NCBI RefSeq assembly: GCF_947077765.1
Contig: NZ_CAMTTF010000003.1
Span: 1-64,000, forward strand
DNA: 64,000 nt
Source: Salinibacter grassmerensis
Lineage (GTDB): Bacteria; Bacteroidota; Rhodothermia; Rhodothermales; Salinibacteraceae
Direction: 5' to 3'
Both the position numbers and the translations under genes were made by a program. The notes below the pieces were generated by a model, which worked only from the letters and a program-made list of their open reading frames with translations, was not told the origin of the DNA and searched no databases. This document shows, in pieces, positions 41,150 through 51,766 of the stretch. Position 1 is the first letter of the stretch, and each line of letters starts with the position of its first letter.

Positions 41150-41533
41150 CTATGCTGGATTCAGGGTGCTCTCGATCGCTTCCGTGAGGTCGTCTCGGGT
41201 AAACGGCTTGCTGACGTACTCGTTGAAGCCTTTTTCGAGGAAGTCCTCTCGGTCTCCCGGCATGGCGTAGGCCGTGAGCGCGATTGCCGGGACCTGGCCC
41301 ATGCCGTCCCGTTCCCGGATGAGGTGAAGCAAATCTGTTCCTGTCTGATCCTCACTGAGGTTGATGTCGAGCAGCAGGACCTCAAAAGCGGTCTCTTCCA
41401 CGGCGGACAGGGCCGCCTCGACACCGGGCACCACTTCGGTTTCGTATGATCCCTTGAGCAGATGCTCCAACAGGAGTTGAGTCTCTGAGTTGTCTTCTAC
41501 GGCCAGAATGCGGGGGTTCTCCGATGCGGTCAT
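41150..41533 (-). CDS. Single-domain response regulator (CheY-like)
   Basis: The 127-residue receiver domain starts PRILAVEDNSETQLLLEHLL with the acidic pair. It has the phosphoacceptor Asp56 in VLLLDINLSE, the Thr in IALTAYAMPG, and the Lys in YVSKPFTRDDL. There is no output domain. The sequence style matches receivers that follow hybrid histidine kinases. No kinase gene is nearby, so the partner is unknown. Confidence 0.92.
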   Translation of the reverse strand: MTASENPRILAVEDNSETQLLLEHLLKGSYETEVVPGVEAALSAVEETAFEVLLLDINLSEDQTGTDLLHLIRERDGMGQVPAIALTAYAMPGDREDFLEKGFNEYVSKPFTRDDLTEAIESTLNPA

Positions 41534-41737
41534 AGATCGAAAGAAAGGTGGGGGTGAAGACCGAGAAAAACGTGAGCCGACGAGTGCCGTCTACGGGCTC
41601 TGGCTCATACTGGTACGAGTGAGGTGGGCATCAAAATCAGATACCGAATGCGTGCGTGACCCCTAAGATCCAGGCGGTCCCCGTTTACATCAATCATCAT
41701 GCCAGGCTTCAAAGAAGATTCGGCATCTCCCGACACG

Positions 41738-43843
41738 CTACAGGGCCCAGCGAACCTGTAGTCGAAGCTCGCGACGTCGGGACCCTTTTACCTGATTGAG
41801 CCCGGAGCCGATCGTCGTTCGGTTCTCGTAGCGGGTAACCCCGTACTTTGCCTCAAGGGTCAACGAGGGAAATGGCTCGTACTGCACGAGGGCGTAGGAC
41901 CGTCGGCCTCGATCAAAGAAAACGGGGGCCGAGAAGCTGTATCTGAGGTCATGCTCGTAGGCGTAAATGCGGGCCGGAAACCCGTCCGTATCGAAGAACG
42001 CAATCCGTGCGTCGACGGTGAGAGTAAAATGGGGCCTCCAACGAAGTCCTTGGGACAGGAAGAACCCGCGTGAACGCGTGTGCGGGGTTGTGTGCTGGGA
42101 CAGCTCGAGGCGCGTCCGGGCGGTCAGGGCGTCGCTGAACGAGTACTCGGTATGCCACCGCGTCGAGTACCGGCGTTCTCGCCGAAGGCCTTCGAGGGAC
42201 CGACCGGTACGGCGGTACTCCGTGCCCTCGTCGTCATCCTGCACACGAACCTGAATGTAGCTGGAAAGCCAAGGGCGGGGCTCATAGTCAAGGACCACAC
42301 GCGCCTCCCATCCGGTGGAGGAACGAGGCACATTGAATTGGAGCCAGGGGGCACGGTATTGATCGAGGTAGGCCCCAATGCTCCACCTCGGGGCCAGTTG
42401 GAGTTGCAGGCCCGTGTAAACGCCCATCTCGTTCTGTGGCCGGCTCCCGTCCCCGAACGCATTGCCGTAAAACGACGCAAAGTCGGACGGATACCGACGT
42501 CCCATTACGACCGCTTCGGCGTAGTCGCCGTCCAGCGCGGCGCCCAAGAGGGCGCCATAGGATCCGCGAGGAGAACGAGCAGCTTCGCCGAACAGGGCGT
42601 AGTCCCCAAGCAGGACGGTTCCGTACGTCCCAATCATTGATGCTTTGTCCCCCGCCACCCGAAACCGTCGGTAGGGCCGGTCACCAGGCCGAAGTGGCCG
42701 TGAGAAGCGGGCCTGATAGCCCGTGATCCCGAGGTGGAGCCCAGGCCGGCGGTACGCCAATGCGCCGCCGATGGTCGTTTCGCCAAAGGCACCTTTGCGC
42801 GCAAGTTCACTCGGGGTACGGTGCTGTCCCCCGCCGGATAGGGTGCGGACCGGAAGTGGGCCGTCGGTGCCCGCAAAAGAAGAGTCGACCGACGCGTCCC
42901 GGTTTCGACGCGAGGCAAATGCGGTGAGAGACAATTCGCCGGGCAGTCCAATGGTGGCCGCGGCCCCGCGAAAAAACGAGGTCTCCGAGGCTGAGCGGTA
43001 GGGGCGAATGCCGCGGCCGCGCTTCTGGGCCGGGGCGACTGGGTCGCGTCCCTTTCCGAACCGAAGGCCCTGCCAGAGGGCGATGCCCTGCCCAAACTGG
43101 GCCGTGAAGTCGCCGAGGACGAGCGTTTCGAGGCGGCCGAGATCGCGGAGGGCAAGGCTTCCAGTGATGTGGTCAAACCCATAGGTCTGTGCTTGGGGAG
43201 CCCACCGGACTGGCTCGCCGGGATCCTTGTCGAGCGTCAGGGCGAGCTGAAGGCGGCGCTCGTGAGCGAGCTGGAGACGGGTTGTGAGGCGACCCGGGGG
43301 GCCGAGAAATCGATCCTCGTGGAACCCGCGTCCCAAATCGAGCCGCCGTGTAAATCGCTGGGTAAGGTGGAAGCTAAGGTTCGACGTGATTGTGTTGAAC
43401 GTGGGAAAGATCGACTGGGAGGTCGCCTTCTCGAGCCGCACGAAGGGGCGAACCGACTGAACCGTTGCGGGTCCAATGCCGTCTACAGCCCGCAGATCTC
43501 CCACTTCATCGAAGAGCCCGTTGTCAGTCCGGTGCTGCACGATGCGGTGGGCGTCTCTCGACGTAAGATTGGGCAACATCGAGAGGTCGGCGGCGGAGGC
43601 TTGATTGAGGGCGAGGGGCCGCGTCTTCAGGTCGGCAAGATGCTCGGCTGCCAGCGTGGCCGTACGGTCCGTAGTCCCGAGCGCATCCAAAATGGGTTCG
43701 AGACGCGGACCGAGATCCATGGTATCCGCCTTCAGCGTATCCGTGTGAGGCTGAGCAGTGGTGCAGATTGGTCCAGCGAAAAGAACGAGCAGGCCGATCT
43801 GGGCTGGCAGGACAAGTCGAGAGATGGGCCCTATGGAAGACAT
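41738..43843 (-). CDS. Helix-hairpin-helix protein with predicted outer-membrane barrel
   Basis: The 701-residue protein starts MSSIGPISRLVLPAQIGLLVLF, a signal peptide. Residues ~78-137 form a tandem ComEA-like HhH unit: LALNQASAADLSMLPNLTSRDA and GDLRAVDGIGPATVQSV. The remainder is long amphipathic strands with aromatic girdles (SYIQVRVQDDDEGTEYR, DLRYSFSAPVFFDRGRRSYAL) and ends in VRWAL, a barrel C-terminus. Similar HhH-barrel proteins exist in Bacteroidota with no known role. The start follows the stop of the PorV-like gene by 10 bases, so the two are an operon. An upstream frame extends into that gene and is not used. Confidence 0.75.
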   Translation of the reverse strand: MSSIGPISRLVLPAQIGLLVLFAGPICTTAQPHTDTLKADTMDLGPRLEPILDALGTTDRTATLAAEHLADLKTRPLALNQASAADLSMLPNLTSRDAHRIVQHRTDNGLFDEVGDLRAVDGIGPATVQSVRPFVRLEKATSQSIFPTFNTITSNLSFHLTQRFTRRLDLGRGFHEDRFLGPPGRLTTRLQLAHERRLQLALTLDKDPGEPVRWAPQAQTYGFDHITGSLALRDLGRLETLVLGDFTAQFGQGIALWQGLRFGKGRDPVAPAQKRGRGIRPYRSASETSFFRGAAATIGLPGELSLTAFASRRNRDASVDSSFAGTDGPLPVRTLSGGGQHRTPSELARKGAFGETTIGGALAYRRPGLHLGITGYQARFSRPLRPGDRPYRRFRVAGDKASMIGTYGTVLLGDYALFGEAARSPRGSYGALLGAALDGDYAEAVVMGRRYPSDFASFYGNAFGDGSRPQNEMGVYTGLQLQLAPRWSIGAYLDQYRAPWLQFNVPRSSTGWEARVVLDYEPRPWLSSYIQVRVQDDDEGTEYRRTGRSLEGLRRERRYSTRWHTEYSFSDALTARTRLELSQHTTPHTRSRGFFLSQGLRWRPHFTLTVDARIAFFDTDGFPARIYAYEHDLRYSFSAPVFFDRGRRSYALVQYEPFPSLTLEAKYGVTRYENRTTIGSGLNQVKGSRRRELRLQVRWAL

Positions 43844-43853
43844 GGAAACACGG

Positions 43854-44681
43854 CTACCAATGAACGTCCAGCGACGCGGAGGGCGTCCAGCCGAGTTCGG
43901 CGTGTTGTTCGGCGGCAACGTGTGCCTGCAGCCAGTCGAGGTGAAGGCCAACGCCCCCGGTGAACCGGGTGGGAACGGTCGTGACACCAGCGCGAAGTGC
44001 GATCAAAGACAGAGGGCGGACTTCGAGTCCGCCCCGCACCGCGGCGGGAAAGGCGCGATCCTTGAACACGTCCACGAGGACCCGAAGATGATCGCCCGCG
44101 CGGTACTGGAGGCCTACCGATAGGGTTTGGGGCAACGGCTCTCCCTCGACCAGCGAAGGGCCATTGACGTTCGTGGCGTGGGCCCCCAGGTCCAGAGACG
44201 ACAAGAGCGGGAGGAGAAGGCCGAGGTGCAGTCCGACCGTGGCGGTGCCCCCGTACCCCTCAATGCGTGTATGGTAGTACCGTCCCGTCACGCCGAGTTG
44301 CATCCGACGGCTGGTACCAAAGGAGAGCCCGCGCGCATACCCCAGACTGTAGTGAATCTCTCGATACCCGTCGCCCCCGAAGGTGCTGGCGCCGGCCGAG
44401 ACGCTCCCCCACGCAGCAGGCCAGGTGCCCGACACCGATCCGTACCGGAGGGCCGATAGTCCGAACGCCTCCCGGGCGAAGAACGAGACCACTCGGTGGG
44501 TGCGTCGGGCCGCCGCGGCCGGATTGGCGTGCACGCCAGACGTCGTTGTGAGTGCGGTCGCGGCGTAGCCGAGGGCGGACGATCGAGCACCGCCGAACAA
44601 GTCGTACGTGGATTGCCCGTGCGCCGGGGCCGGTCCGACCACGAGGCACCCAACAATGAAAAGCCCCAAGAGATGACGCAT
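43854..44681 (-). CDS. PorV/PorQ-like outer-membrane protein
   Basis: The 275-residue protein has a signal peptide (MRHLLGLFIVGCLVVGPAPA...HGQ). It then has the family opening: STYDLFGGARSSALGYAATAL, GVHANPAAAARR. Repeated barrel strands follow: AWGSVSAGASTFGGDGYREIHYSLGYARG and LGVTGRYYHTRIEGYGGTATVGL. PorQ and PorV are FadL-type barrels linked to type IX secretion, but related UPF0164 proteins have other roles. It is the first gene of a pair with the HhH-barrel protein and diverges from the DUF4835 gene. Confidence 0.72.
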   Translation of the reverse strand: MRHLLGLFIVGCLVVGPAPAHGQSTYDLFGGARSSALGYAATALTTTSGVHANPAAAARRTHRVVSFFAREAFGLSALRYGSVSGTWPAAWGSVSAGASTFGGDGYREIHYSLGYARGLSFGTSRRMQLGVTGRYYHTRIEGYGGTATVGLHLGLLLPLLSSLDLGAHATNVNGPSLVEGEPLPQTLSVGLQYRAGDHLRVLVDVFKDRAFPAAVRGGLEVRPLSLIALRAGVTTVPTRFTGGVGLHLDWLQAHVAAEQHAELGWTPSASLDVHW

Positions 44682-44745
44682 GGCAGAAGGGCGACCGATG
44701 CCATGACGCGATGGTATCCATTGTACTCTTTCGTTATAAAAAAAT

Positions 44746-44753
44746 CAAATATA
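44746..44753 (-). promoter_or_regulatory. Candidate -7 promoter element for the PorV-like gene
   Basis: On the minus strand the sequence is TATATTTG, a perfect TAnnTTTG. It sits in a strikingly AT-rich tract (44732-44758), 65 bases before the start codon. A -33 TTTG is not seen at the expected distance. Confidence 0.4.
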
Positions 44754-44910
44754 AAAAATGGACCGTGCAGCCGAGGGACACGAGACAGGGATTTTGGTCT
44801 GCCGAGACGGCTGCAAGACGGGGCCTGAGTTAGAAACCTCACGGCGAAGAGAGAGGTAGCATTGTCCCTTCACGCGTTTACCATCCGTCCCCTCCGCAAC
44901 TGTGTTTAGA

Positions 44911-45813
44911 ATGCCGACGGCCGTGTGGGGGCTTGCTGTCTTATTAGGGACGCTCTCGTTCGCGCCCCCGGCCGATGGACAAGAGTTGCGCTGCCGCGTC
45001 CAGATTGACGACTCGCAAATCAGCGGCGCCGAATCGGAGTTCGAGTTTCTCGACGATCTCGAACGTCAGGTCCGAGAGTACATGAACGAGCGCTCCTGGA
45101 CCGACGACGAGTTTCTGCCCCGCGAGCGCATTTCCTGCTCGATGCAGATTATCCTTCAAGAGTCGGTTAGTCTGTCCGAGTTTCGGGCCCGGCTCATCGT
45201 GACGACCCGGCGGCCCATTTACGGAACGTCGCAGTCTTCGGTCGTCGCCCGCGTAAACGACCCAGAATGGCGCTTCGAGTACAGCCGAGGCTCGTCCCTC
45301 AACCATGACCTCGACCGGTACGACCCACTGACGTCGGTGCTGGACTTCTACGCCTATCTGATCCTCGGCTACGACTACGACACGTTCAGTCCGCTCGGCG
45401 GAGCGCCCTTCTTCGACCGAGCGCAGACCGTGGCCGATCAGGCGGAGGGGAGTGGAGATCCCGGGTGGTCCTCCGTGGGCACCCAGCAGACCCGCGTGCA
45501 GCTTCTCTCCAACCTGCGTGCCCAACGCCATGAGCCCCTGCGCCGAGTGTACTACGAGTATCATCGAAAAGGCCTTGATCGGTTTGTGCAGGACACCGAG
45601 GCGGCCCGGGAGACCCTGATGGAGGTGCTCCGGACGCTCCGAACGGCCAGCGATCGTCTGTCTCAGTCCTATGCCCTGAATCTCTTTTTCGCGACGAAAA
45701 ACCAGGAGCTGACCGCGATCTTCGAGGAAAGCGATGTTGAGAGTCAGGCGCAGCGTCTCCTCGTTCAGATGGACCCCTCTCACTCCTCGCAGTACAACCG
45801 TCTCACGGAGTGA
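44911..45813 (+). CDS. DUF4835 (PorD-like) secreted protein
   Basis: The 300-residue protein has a signal peptide (MPTAVWGLAVLLGTLSFAPPADGQ). It then has the DUF4835 features: an early ELRCRVQIDDSQISG, NERSWTDDEFLPRERISCSMQIIL, VVARVNDPEWRFEYS and LTSVLDFYAYLILGYDYDTFSPLGG. The length matches the family. Members are annotated in some Bacteroidota as the type IX secretion component PorD; that function is inferred from the family. A GTG at 44902 would add three residues. It lies between the divergent PorV-like gene and recA. Confidence 0.85.
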   Translation: MPTAVWGLAVLLGTLSFAPPADGQELRCRVQIDDSQISGAESEFEFLDDLERQVREYMNERSWTDDEFLPRERISCSMQIILQESVSLSEFRARLIVTTRRPIYGTSQSSVVARVNDPEWRFEYSRGSSLNHDLDRYDPLTSVLDFYAYLILGYDYDTFSPLGGAPFFDRAQTVADQAEGSGDPGWSSVGTQQTRVQLLSNLRAQRHEPLRRVYYEYHRKGLDRFVQDTEAARETLMEVLRTLRTASDRLSQSYALNLFFATKNQELTAIFEESDVESQAQRLLVQMDPSHSSQYNRLTE

Positions 45814-45846
45814 GGAGCCCCGTCCCGTCCAGACGCCGCGGTATAT

Positions 45847-45949
45847 GTTCGAACCATGTGCCTAAATTTCTGGACTCGGGACCATCCAGGAGGCTACTTC
45901 GTTCGCTTTTTTGAAGTTTAAGTCCCCTTAGGCACGTTAGATCTGTGCC
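45847..45949 (+). promoter_or_regulatory. recA leader with short palindromes
   Basis: The region upstream of recA contains the 8-bp palindrome GTTCGAAC (45847-45854). It also has the inverted pair GTGCCTAA (45858-45865) / TTAGGCAC (45928-45935), whose GGCAC can alternatively pair with GTGCC at 45945-45949. The first recalls half-sites of SOS boxes but does not match a known full LexA site. Confidence 0.3.
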
Positions 45950-46034
45950 GTTCTCGTGTCTACGAAGCCACGAATCGGCCGGGGGCGCTTTGCACCGACA
46001 CCTGCTCTTTTGATCGAGTCGCGCGAGGTACGAT

Positions 46035-47099
46035 ATGTCAAACAAGGACGGAGAAGCACAGGAAAAAGCCCTCGACCTCGCCGTTGAACAAATCCAGCGG
46101 GATCACGGCGAAGGGTCAATCATGCGCCTTAGCGATGACCCCAACCAGGAGGTTGAGGCGATCCCGACGGGGTCCCTCGCGCTCGATGATGCGCTGGGGA
46201 TTGGGGGCGTACCCCGTGGACGCATCATCGAAATCTTCGGTCCCGAGTCCTCAGGCAAGACGACCCTCGCAGCCCACGTTGTTGCGGAGGCCCAGAAGCT
46301 TGGCGGAACGTGTGCGTTTGTGGACGCCGAACACGCGTTCGACCCCAACTATGCCGAACAGCTTGGGGTGGACACGGACGAGCTCTTGATTTCGCAGCCG
46401 GACACTGGGGAGCAGGCCCTCAACATCACGGATACGCTGGTGCGCAGCGGGGCGCTCGATGTGATTGTCATCGACTCCGTATCGGCGCTCGTGCCGCAGG
46501 CCGAGCTGGAGGGAGACATGGGTGACACCCACGTAGGCCTTCAGGCCCGTCTCATGAGCCAAGCCCTCCGCAAGCTGGCGGGTAACATCAACCGCACCAA
46601 GACGGCCCTGATGTTCATCAACCAGATCCGCATGAAGATCGGGGTGATGTTCGGAAACCCAGAGACGACCTCCGGCGGCCGCGCGCTGAAATTTTACTCG
46701 TCGGTCCGCATGGATATTCGCCGGATTGGGGCCGTCAAGGACGGGCAGGATGTCGTGGGCAACCGGACGCGCGTGAAGGTCAAGAAGAACAAGGTAGCCC
46801 CTCCGTTCAAGGAGGCGGAGTTTGACCTCATCTACGGGGAGGGCATCTCGTCGCTTGGAGAGATTATTGATCTGGGAACGGAGTACGATATTCTTCAGAA
46901 GCGTGGGTCCTGGTTCTCGTATCAGGACGAAACCGTCGCCCAGGGACGTGAAAACACGAAAGAGTGGCTCGAAGAAAACGACGAGCAGCGCGACGAGATC
47001 AAGTCGGCGCTTCGTAAGGAGATTGGGCTCTCGACGGTCGACGAGGAATCGGAGGCCGAGAACGAGGAGGAGTCCGAAGCTGCCGCCGAAGAAGCATAA
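46035..47099 (+). CDS. recA: Recombinase RecA
   Basis: The 354-residue protein has the Walker A motif [14 protein letters not shown], Walker [22 protein letters not shown], and the signature [16 protein letters not shown]. The L1/L2 DNA-binding loops are present. The C-terminus is extremely acidic (Glu/Ala-rich over the last ~25 residues), in line with a salt-in halophile. It drives homologous recombination and SOS co-protease activity. The PAP2 gene starts 5 bases after its stop. Confidence 0.98.
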   Translation: MSNKDGEAQEKALDLAVEQIQRDHGEGSIMRLSDDPNQEVEAIPTGSLALDDALGIGGVPRGRIIEIFGPESSGKTTLAAHVVAEAQKLGGTCAFVDAEHAFDPNYAEQLGVDTDELLISQPDTGEQALNITDTLVRSGALDVIVIDSVSALVPQAELEGDMGDTHVGLQARLMSQALRKLAGNINRTKTALMFINQIRMKIGVMFGNPETTSGGRALKFYSSVRMDIRRIGAVKDGQDVVGNRTRVKVKKNKVAPPFKEAEFDLIYGEGISSLGEIIDLGTEYDILQKRGSWFSYQDETVAQGRENTKEWLEENDEQRDEIKSALRKEIGLSTVDEESEAENEEESEAAAEEA

Positions 47100-47103
47100 A
47101 CCC

Positions 47104-47856
47104 ATGGCCGTCCGACGATGCCTGCACGGATCGATCTGGCTGCTTGTTATCTTCGTGCATGTGGGGGGGCAGGAGGCGGCCCAGGCGCAGCCCTCACACT
47201 CGTCGCCGGATCTCGCTGAGTCACGCTTCTGCGAGGAGGCGCCCGACCGCTCGCCTGACGTTCGGGGCCTCGCGCTTTTCTACTGCACAACGCAGTCGGC
47301 GCTCGTTGGTGGGCTGTGGGGAGCGCACCGATCGGCCCGCCCAGTATTCTACGGGGCCGTCCCGCTTGCCTGGGGGGGCGCAGCACTCACTGGAGCCCCG
47401 GCCGCACGGGCCGCCGCCTACCGTTTGACCCTCACCCAAGGGCTCACGTATGGGCTCGTGGTTGGAGCGAAGCACGTGGTGGGGCGTCCCCGTCCGTACG
47501 TCCATCGGCCGTTGGAGGCACGCGCCGATCGTCACAGGCCGCCGGCCCCTGGAGATGCCCGCCTGTCGTTTCCGTCCGGTCATGCGTCCCTCTCGGCGGC
47601 CCTCGTCACGTCCTGGGGGCTGTCCTACCCCCGGTGGTACGTCGTGGGCCCCGGTGCGCTCTGGGCCGTGGGTGTGGCGCTGAGTCGCGTGCATCTCGGG
47701 GTGCACTATCCCAGCGATGTGCTGGTCGGGACCGTTTTGGGCACAGGGATCGCCTTGCTCGTCCATCAACTTCGCCACGCGGTGACGCCGGCTCCACTGC
47801 GGGCCTCCTCAGGCGCGTCTTTCAGCCCACCTCTCGTCCTGCGGGTCACCTTTTGA
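47104..47856 (+). CDS. PAP2-family phosphatase
   Basis: The 250-residue protein starts MAVRRCLHGSIWLLVIFVHVG, a signal anchor. It shows the three PAP2 motifs: KHVVGRPRPY, FPSGHASLSAALV, and SRVHLGVHYPSDVLVG with the catalytic His/Asp. Four to five hydrophobic segments are present. It probably dephosphorylates a lipid phosphate such as undecaprenyl- or phosphatidylglycerol-phosphate at the periplasmic face. Its ATG follows the recA stop almost directly, so it may be co-transcribed. The longer upstream frame lies inside recA and is not used. Confidence 0.9.
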   Translation: MAVRRCLHGSIWLLVIFVHVGGQEAAQAQPSHSSPDLAESRFCEEAPDRSPDVRGLALFYCTTQSALVGGLWGAHRSARPVFYGAVPLAWGGAALTGAPAARAAAYRLTLTQGLTYGLVVGAKHVVGRPRPYVHRPLEARADRHRPPAPGDARLSFPSGHASLSAALVTSWGLSYPRWYVVGPGALWAVGVALSRVHLGVHYPSDVLVGTVLGTGIALLVHQLRHAVTPAPLRASSGASFSPPLVLRVTF

Positions 47857-48180
47857 GTGGGGGGGAGGGGATGTCCCGGCTGGAGGGGCAGGATGCCCGC
47901 GCTGCCCAACTCAGAGCGGTGCCTACCCCGGCGGCCCGTGCGTGGATCCCCGGACCGGAGGGGATCCGTGGTCGCGTGCTGGTGGCACGCCGGTTGCAAA
48001 GCCGTCCGGTACGCATGCTAGAGCCCCATGCGAAGCACAGCATGCTGCTTCCAGACCGGAAGCGAGAGGCCGTGGATTTTGGAACGGAAAACCCTTTCTA
48101 AAAAACAAAGGCTGAGTATGTGTCTTCATCCGCTGGCCAATATACTTGAGTAGTTCGTGTGTCCCCTCACCCAAGCTCAG
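47857..48180. other. Hairpin-rich intergenic region upstream of the DUF1015 gene
   Basis: These 324 bases contain no protein gene. Between 47944 and 48063 lie four perfect stems of at least 6 bp: GGATCCCC/GGGGATCC (47944-47967), GCGTGC/GCACGC (47974-47990), CGCATG/CATGCG (48012-48032) and GCTTCC/GGAAGC (48047-48063). There is no T run after any of them. It may be a structured RNA or leader; I cannot match it to a known family. Confidence 0.4.
48117..48148 (+). promoter_or_regulatory. Candidate promoter of the DUF1015 gene
   Basis: TATACTTG at 48141-48148 resembles TAnnTTTG and is preceded, 20 bases upstream, by TATG (48117-48120), near the -33 TTTG. It lies 32 bases before the start codon. 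Confidence 0.35.
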
Positions 48181-49455
48181 ATGTCTATGGCCACCGTGCA
48201 TCCATTTCGGGCCGTACGCCCCCTTCCTCAGCACTTTGAAGAAATTGCGTCGGTGCCGTACGACGTGGTTGATACGACTGAGGCGCGCGACCGGGCCGAA
48301 GGACGGCCGCGAAGTTTCCTGCACGTAGCCCGGCCCGAGATTGACCTGGCCCCGGAACGGGACACCTACGAGGACGCCGTGTACGAACAGGGGGCCGTCA
48401 ACCTGCGCCAGTTCGTGGAGGCGGACTACACGTTGCGGGACGAGGCGCCCACCGTCTACGTATACCGTCTCGTGATGGACGGCCGAGAGCAGACCGGAGT
48501 GTTCGGGGGCGTGTCGGTTGCCGAATACGACGAGGGCACCATTGTGAAGCATGAAGAGACGCGCCCCGCCAAAGAGGACGATCGCACCCGGCACATCCTC
48601 GCGCAACAGGCCCACGCCGAGCCCGTGATGCTGACGTACCGTGACAACGAGACGATTCACGCGCTCGTGTCGGATACCCAAGAGCACGAACCGCTATACG
48701 ACTTCGAGGCGGAGGACGGCGTACGGCACACGGTATGGAAGGCCTCGGCGCCGAGCCCGCTCGTCGAGGCGTTTCAGAACGTCGATCACCTCTACATCGC
48801 GGACGGACACCATCGGTGCAAGGCAGCCAGCCGGGCCGCGGCGACGCTGCGACAATCGGAAACAGCGGGGAGCAAGGCGGACATCCCCGGATACGAGATG
48901 TTTACCGCGGTCCTCTTTCCCATGAGTCACATGCACATCATGGCGTATAACCGGGTCGTTTACGAGTTGCCCGCTTCTCCCGGCGACTTTTTGGAGCAAC
49001 TGGCCCGCGACTTCGATGTGGTCCGCGACGTCGACGACCCGGTTCCGTCCCAGAAGGGGACCGTGTGCCTGTATCTGGACGGGGGGTGGCACCGATTGGC
49101 CCTTCCGGAAACGAGCGGCGACCGTGTGGTCGATCGGCTGGACGTATCGCGCCTGAGCGAGCACCTGCTGGAGCCCCGGCTCGACATCAGCGATCAGCGG
49201 CGGGATCCCAACATTGACTTCGTCGGGGGCATCCGGGGAACGGATGCGTTGGAGGCCCGGGTGGAGAATGGAGCGGCCCAGCTGGCCATCAGCATGTACC
49301 CGACCCGCATTGAGGAGCTGGTGGCGGTGTCGGACGAGGGGAGCCTGATGCCCCCGAAGTCCACCTGGTTCGAGCCCAAGCTTCGGAGTGGGCTGCTGGT
49401 GCACGACTTCGCCGGAGACGTGCCCGGCGATGCGTCGGTGACACCCGCAATCTAG
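48181..49455 (+). CDS. DUF1015-family protein
   Basis: The 424-residue protein starts MSMATVHPFRAVRPLPQHFE and continues IASVPYDVVDTTEARDRAEG. It also has YVYRLVMDGREQTGVFGGVSV, HEETRPAKEDDR and LYIADGHHRCKAASRAA, all marks of DUF1015. The family is widespread and often near serine or glyoxylate metabolism genes, but its activity is unknown. The ADGHHR motif suggests a catalytic or metal site. Start codons at 48181 and 48187 are both plausible. It is convergent with rnr. Confidence 0.9.
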   Translation: MSMATVHPFRAVRPLPQHFEEIASVPYDVVDTTEARDRAEGRPRSFLHVARPEIDLAPERDTYEDAVYEQGAVNLRQFVEADYTLRDEAPTVYVYRLVMDGREQTGVFGGVSVAEYDEGTIVKHEETRPAKEDDRTRHILAQQAHAEPVMLTYRDNETIHALVSDTQEHEPLYDFEAEDGVRHTVWKASAPSPLVEAFQNVDHLYIADGHHRCKAASRAAATLRQSETAGSKADIPGYEMFTAVLFPMSHMHIMAYNRVVYELPASPGDFLEQLARDFDVVRDVDDPVPSQKGTVCLYLDGGWHRLALPETSGDRVVDRLDVSRLSEHLLEPRLDISDQRRDPNIDFVGGIRGTDALEARVENGAAQLAISMYPTRIEELVAVSDEGSLMPPKSTWFEPKLRSGLLVHDFAGDVPGDASVTPAI

Positions 49456-49531
49456 GTGCGGGTTCGTGCCGAACCGATGATCGTCGGTCCCCAAGCGATT
49501 CTGACAGCGCGGGGGACAGGGAAGACGTGGT

Positions 49532-51673
<2,142 letters not shown>

Positions 51674-51766
51674 GGTAGGAGGGGGCTATGCTGAAAAAGG
51701 AGTTATTATGAATCTTGTATATCGCAACGACCGTCTGCCCGTCGACGTTCGAACCGCACGAAAAAG

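Noticed and set aside
48047-48070. Signal-recognition-particle-like motif (AGACCGGAAGCGAGAGGCC)
   Set aside because: It resembles the SRP domain IV loop only superficially. The GGAA is not closed by the required stem, and a GCTTCC/GGAAGC hairpin explains it better.
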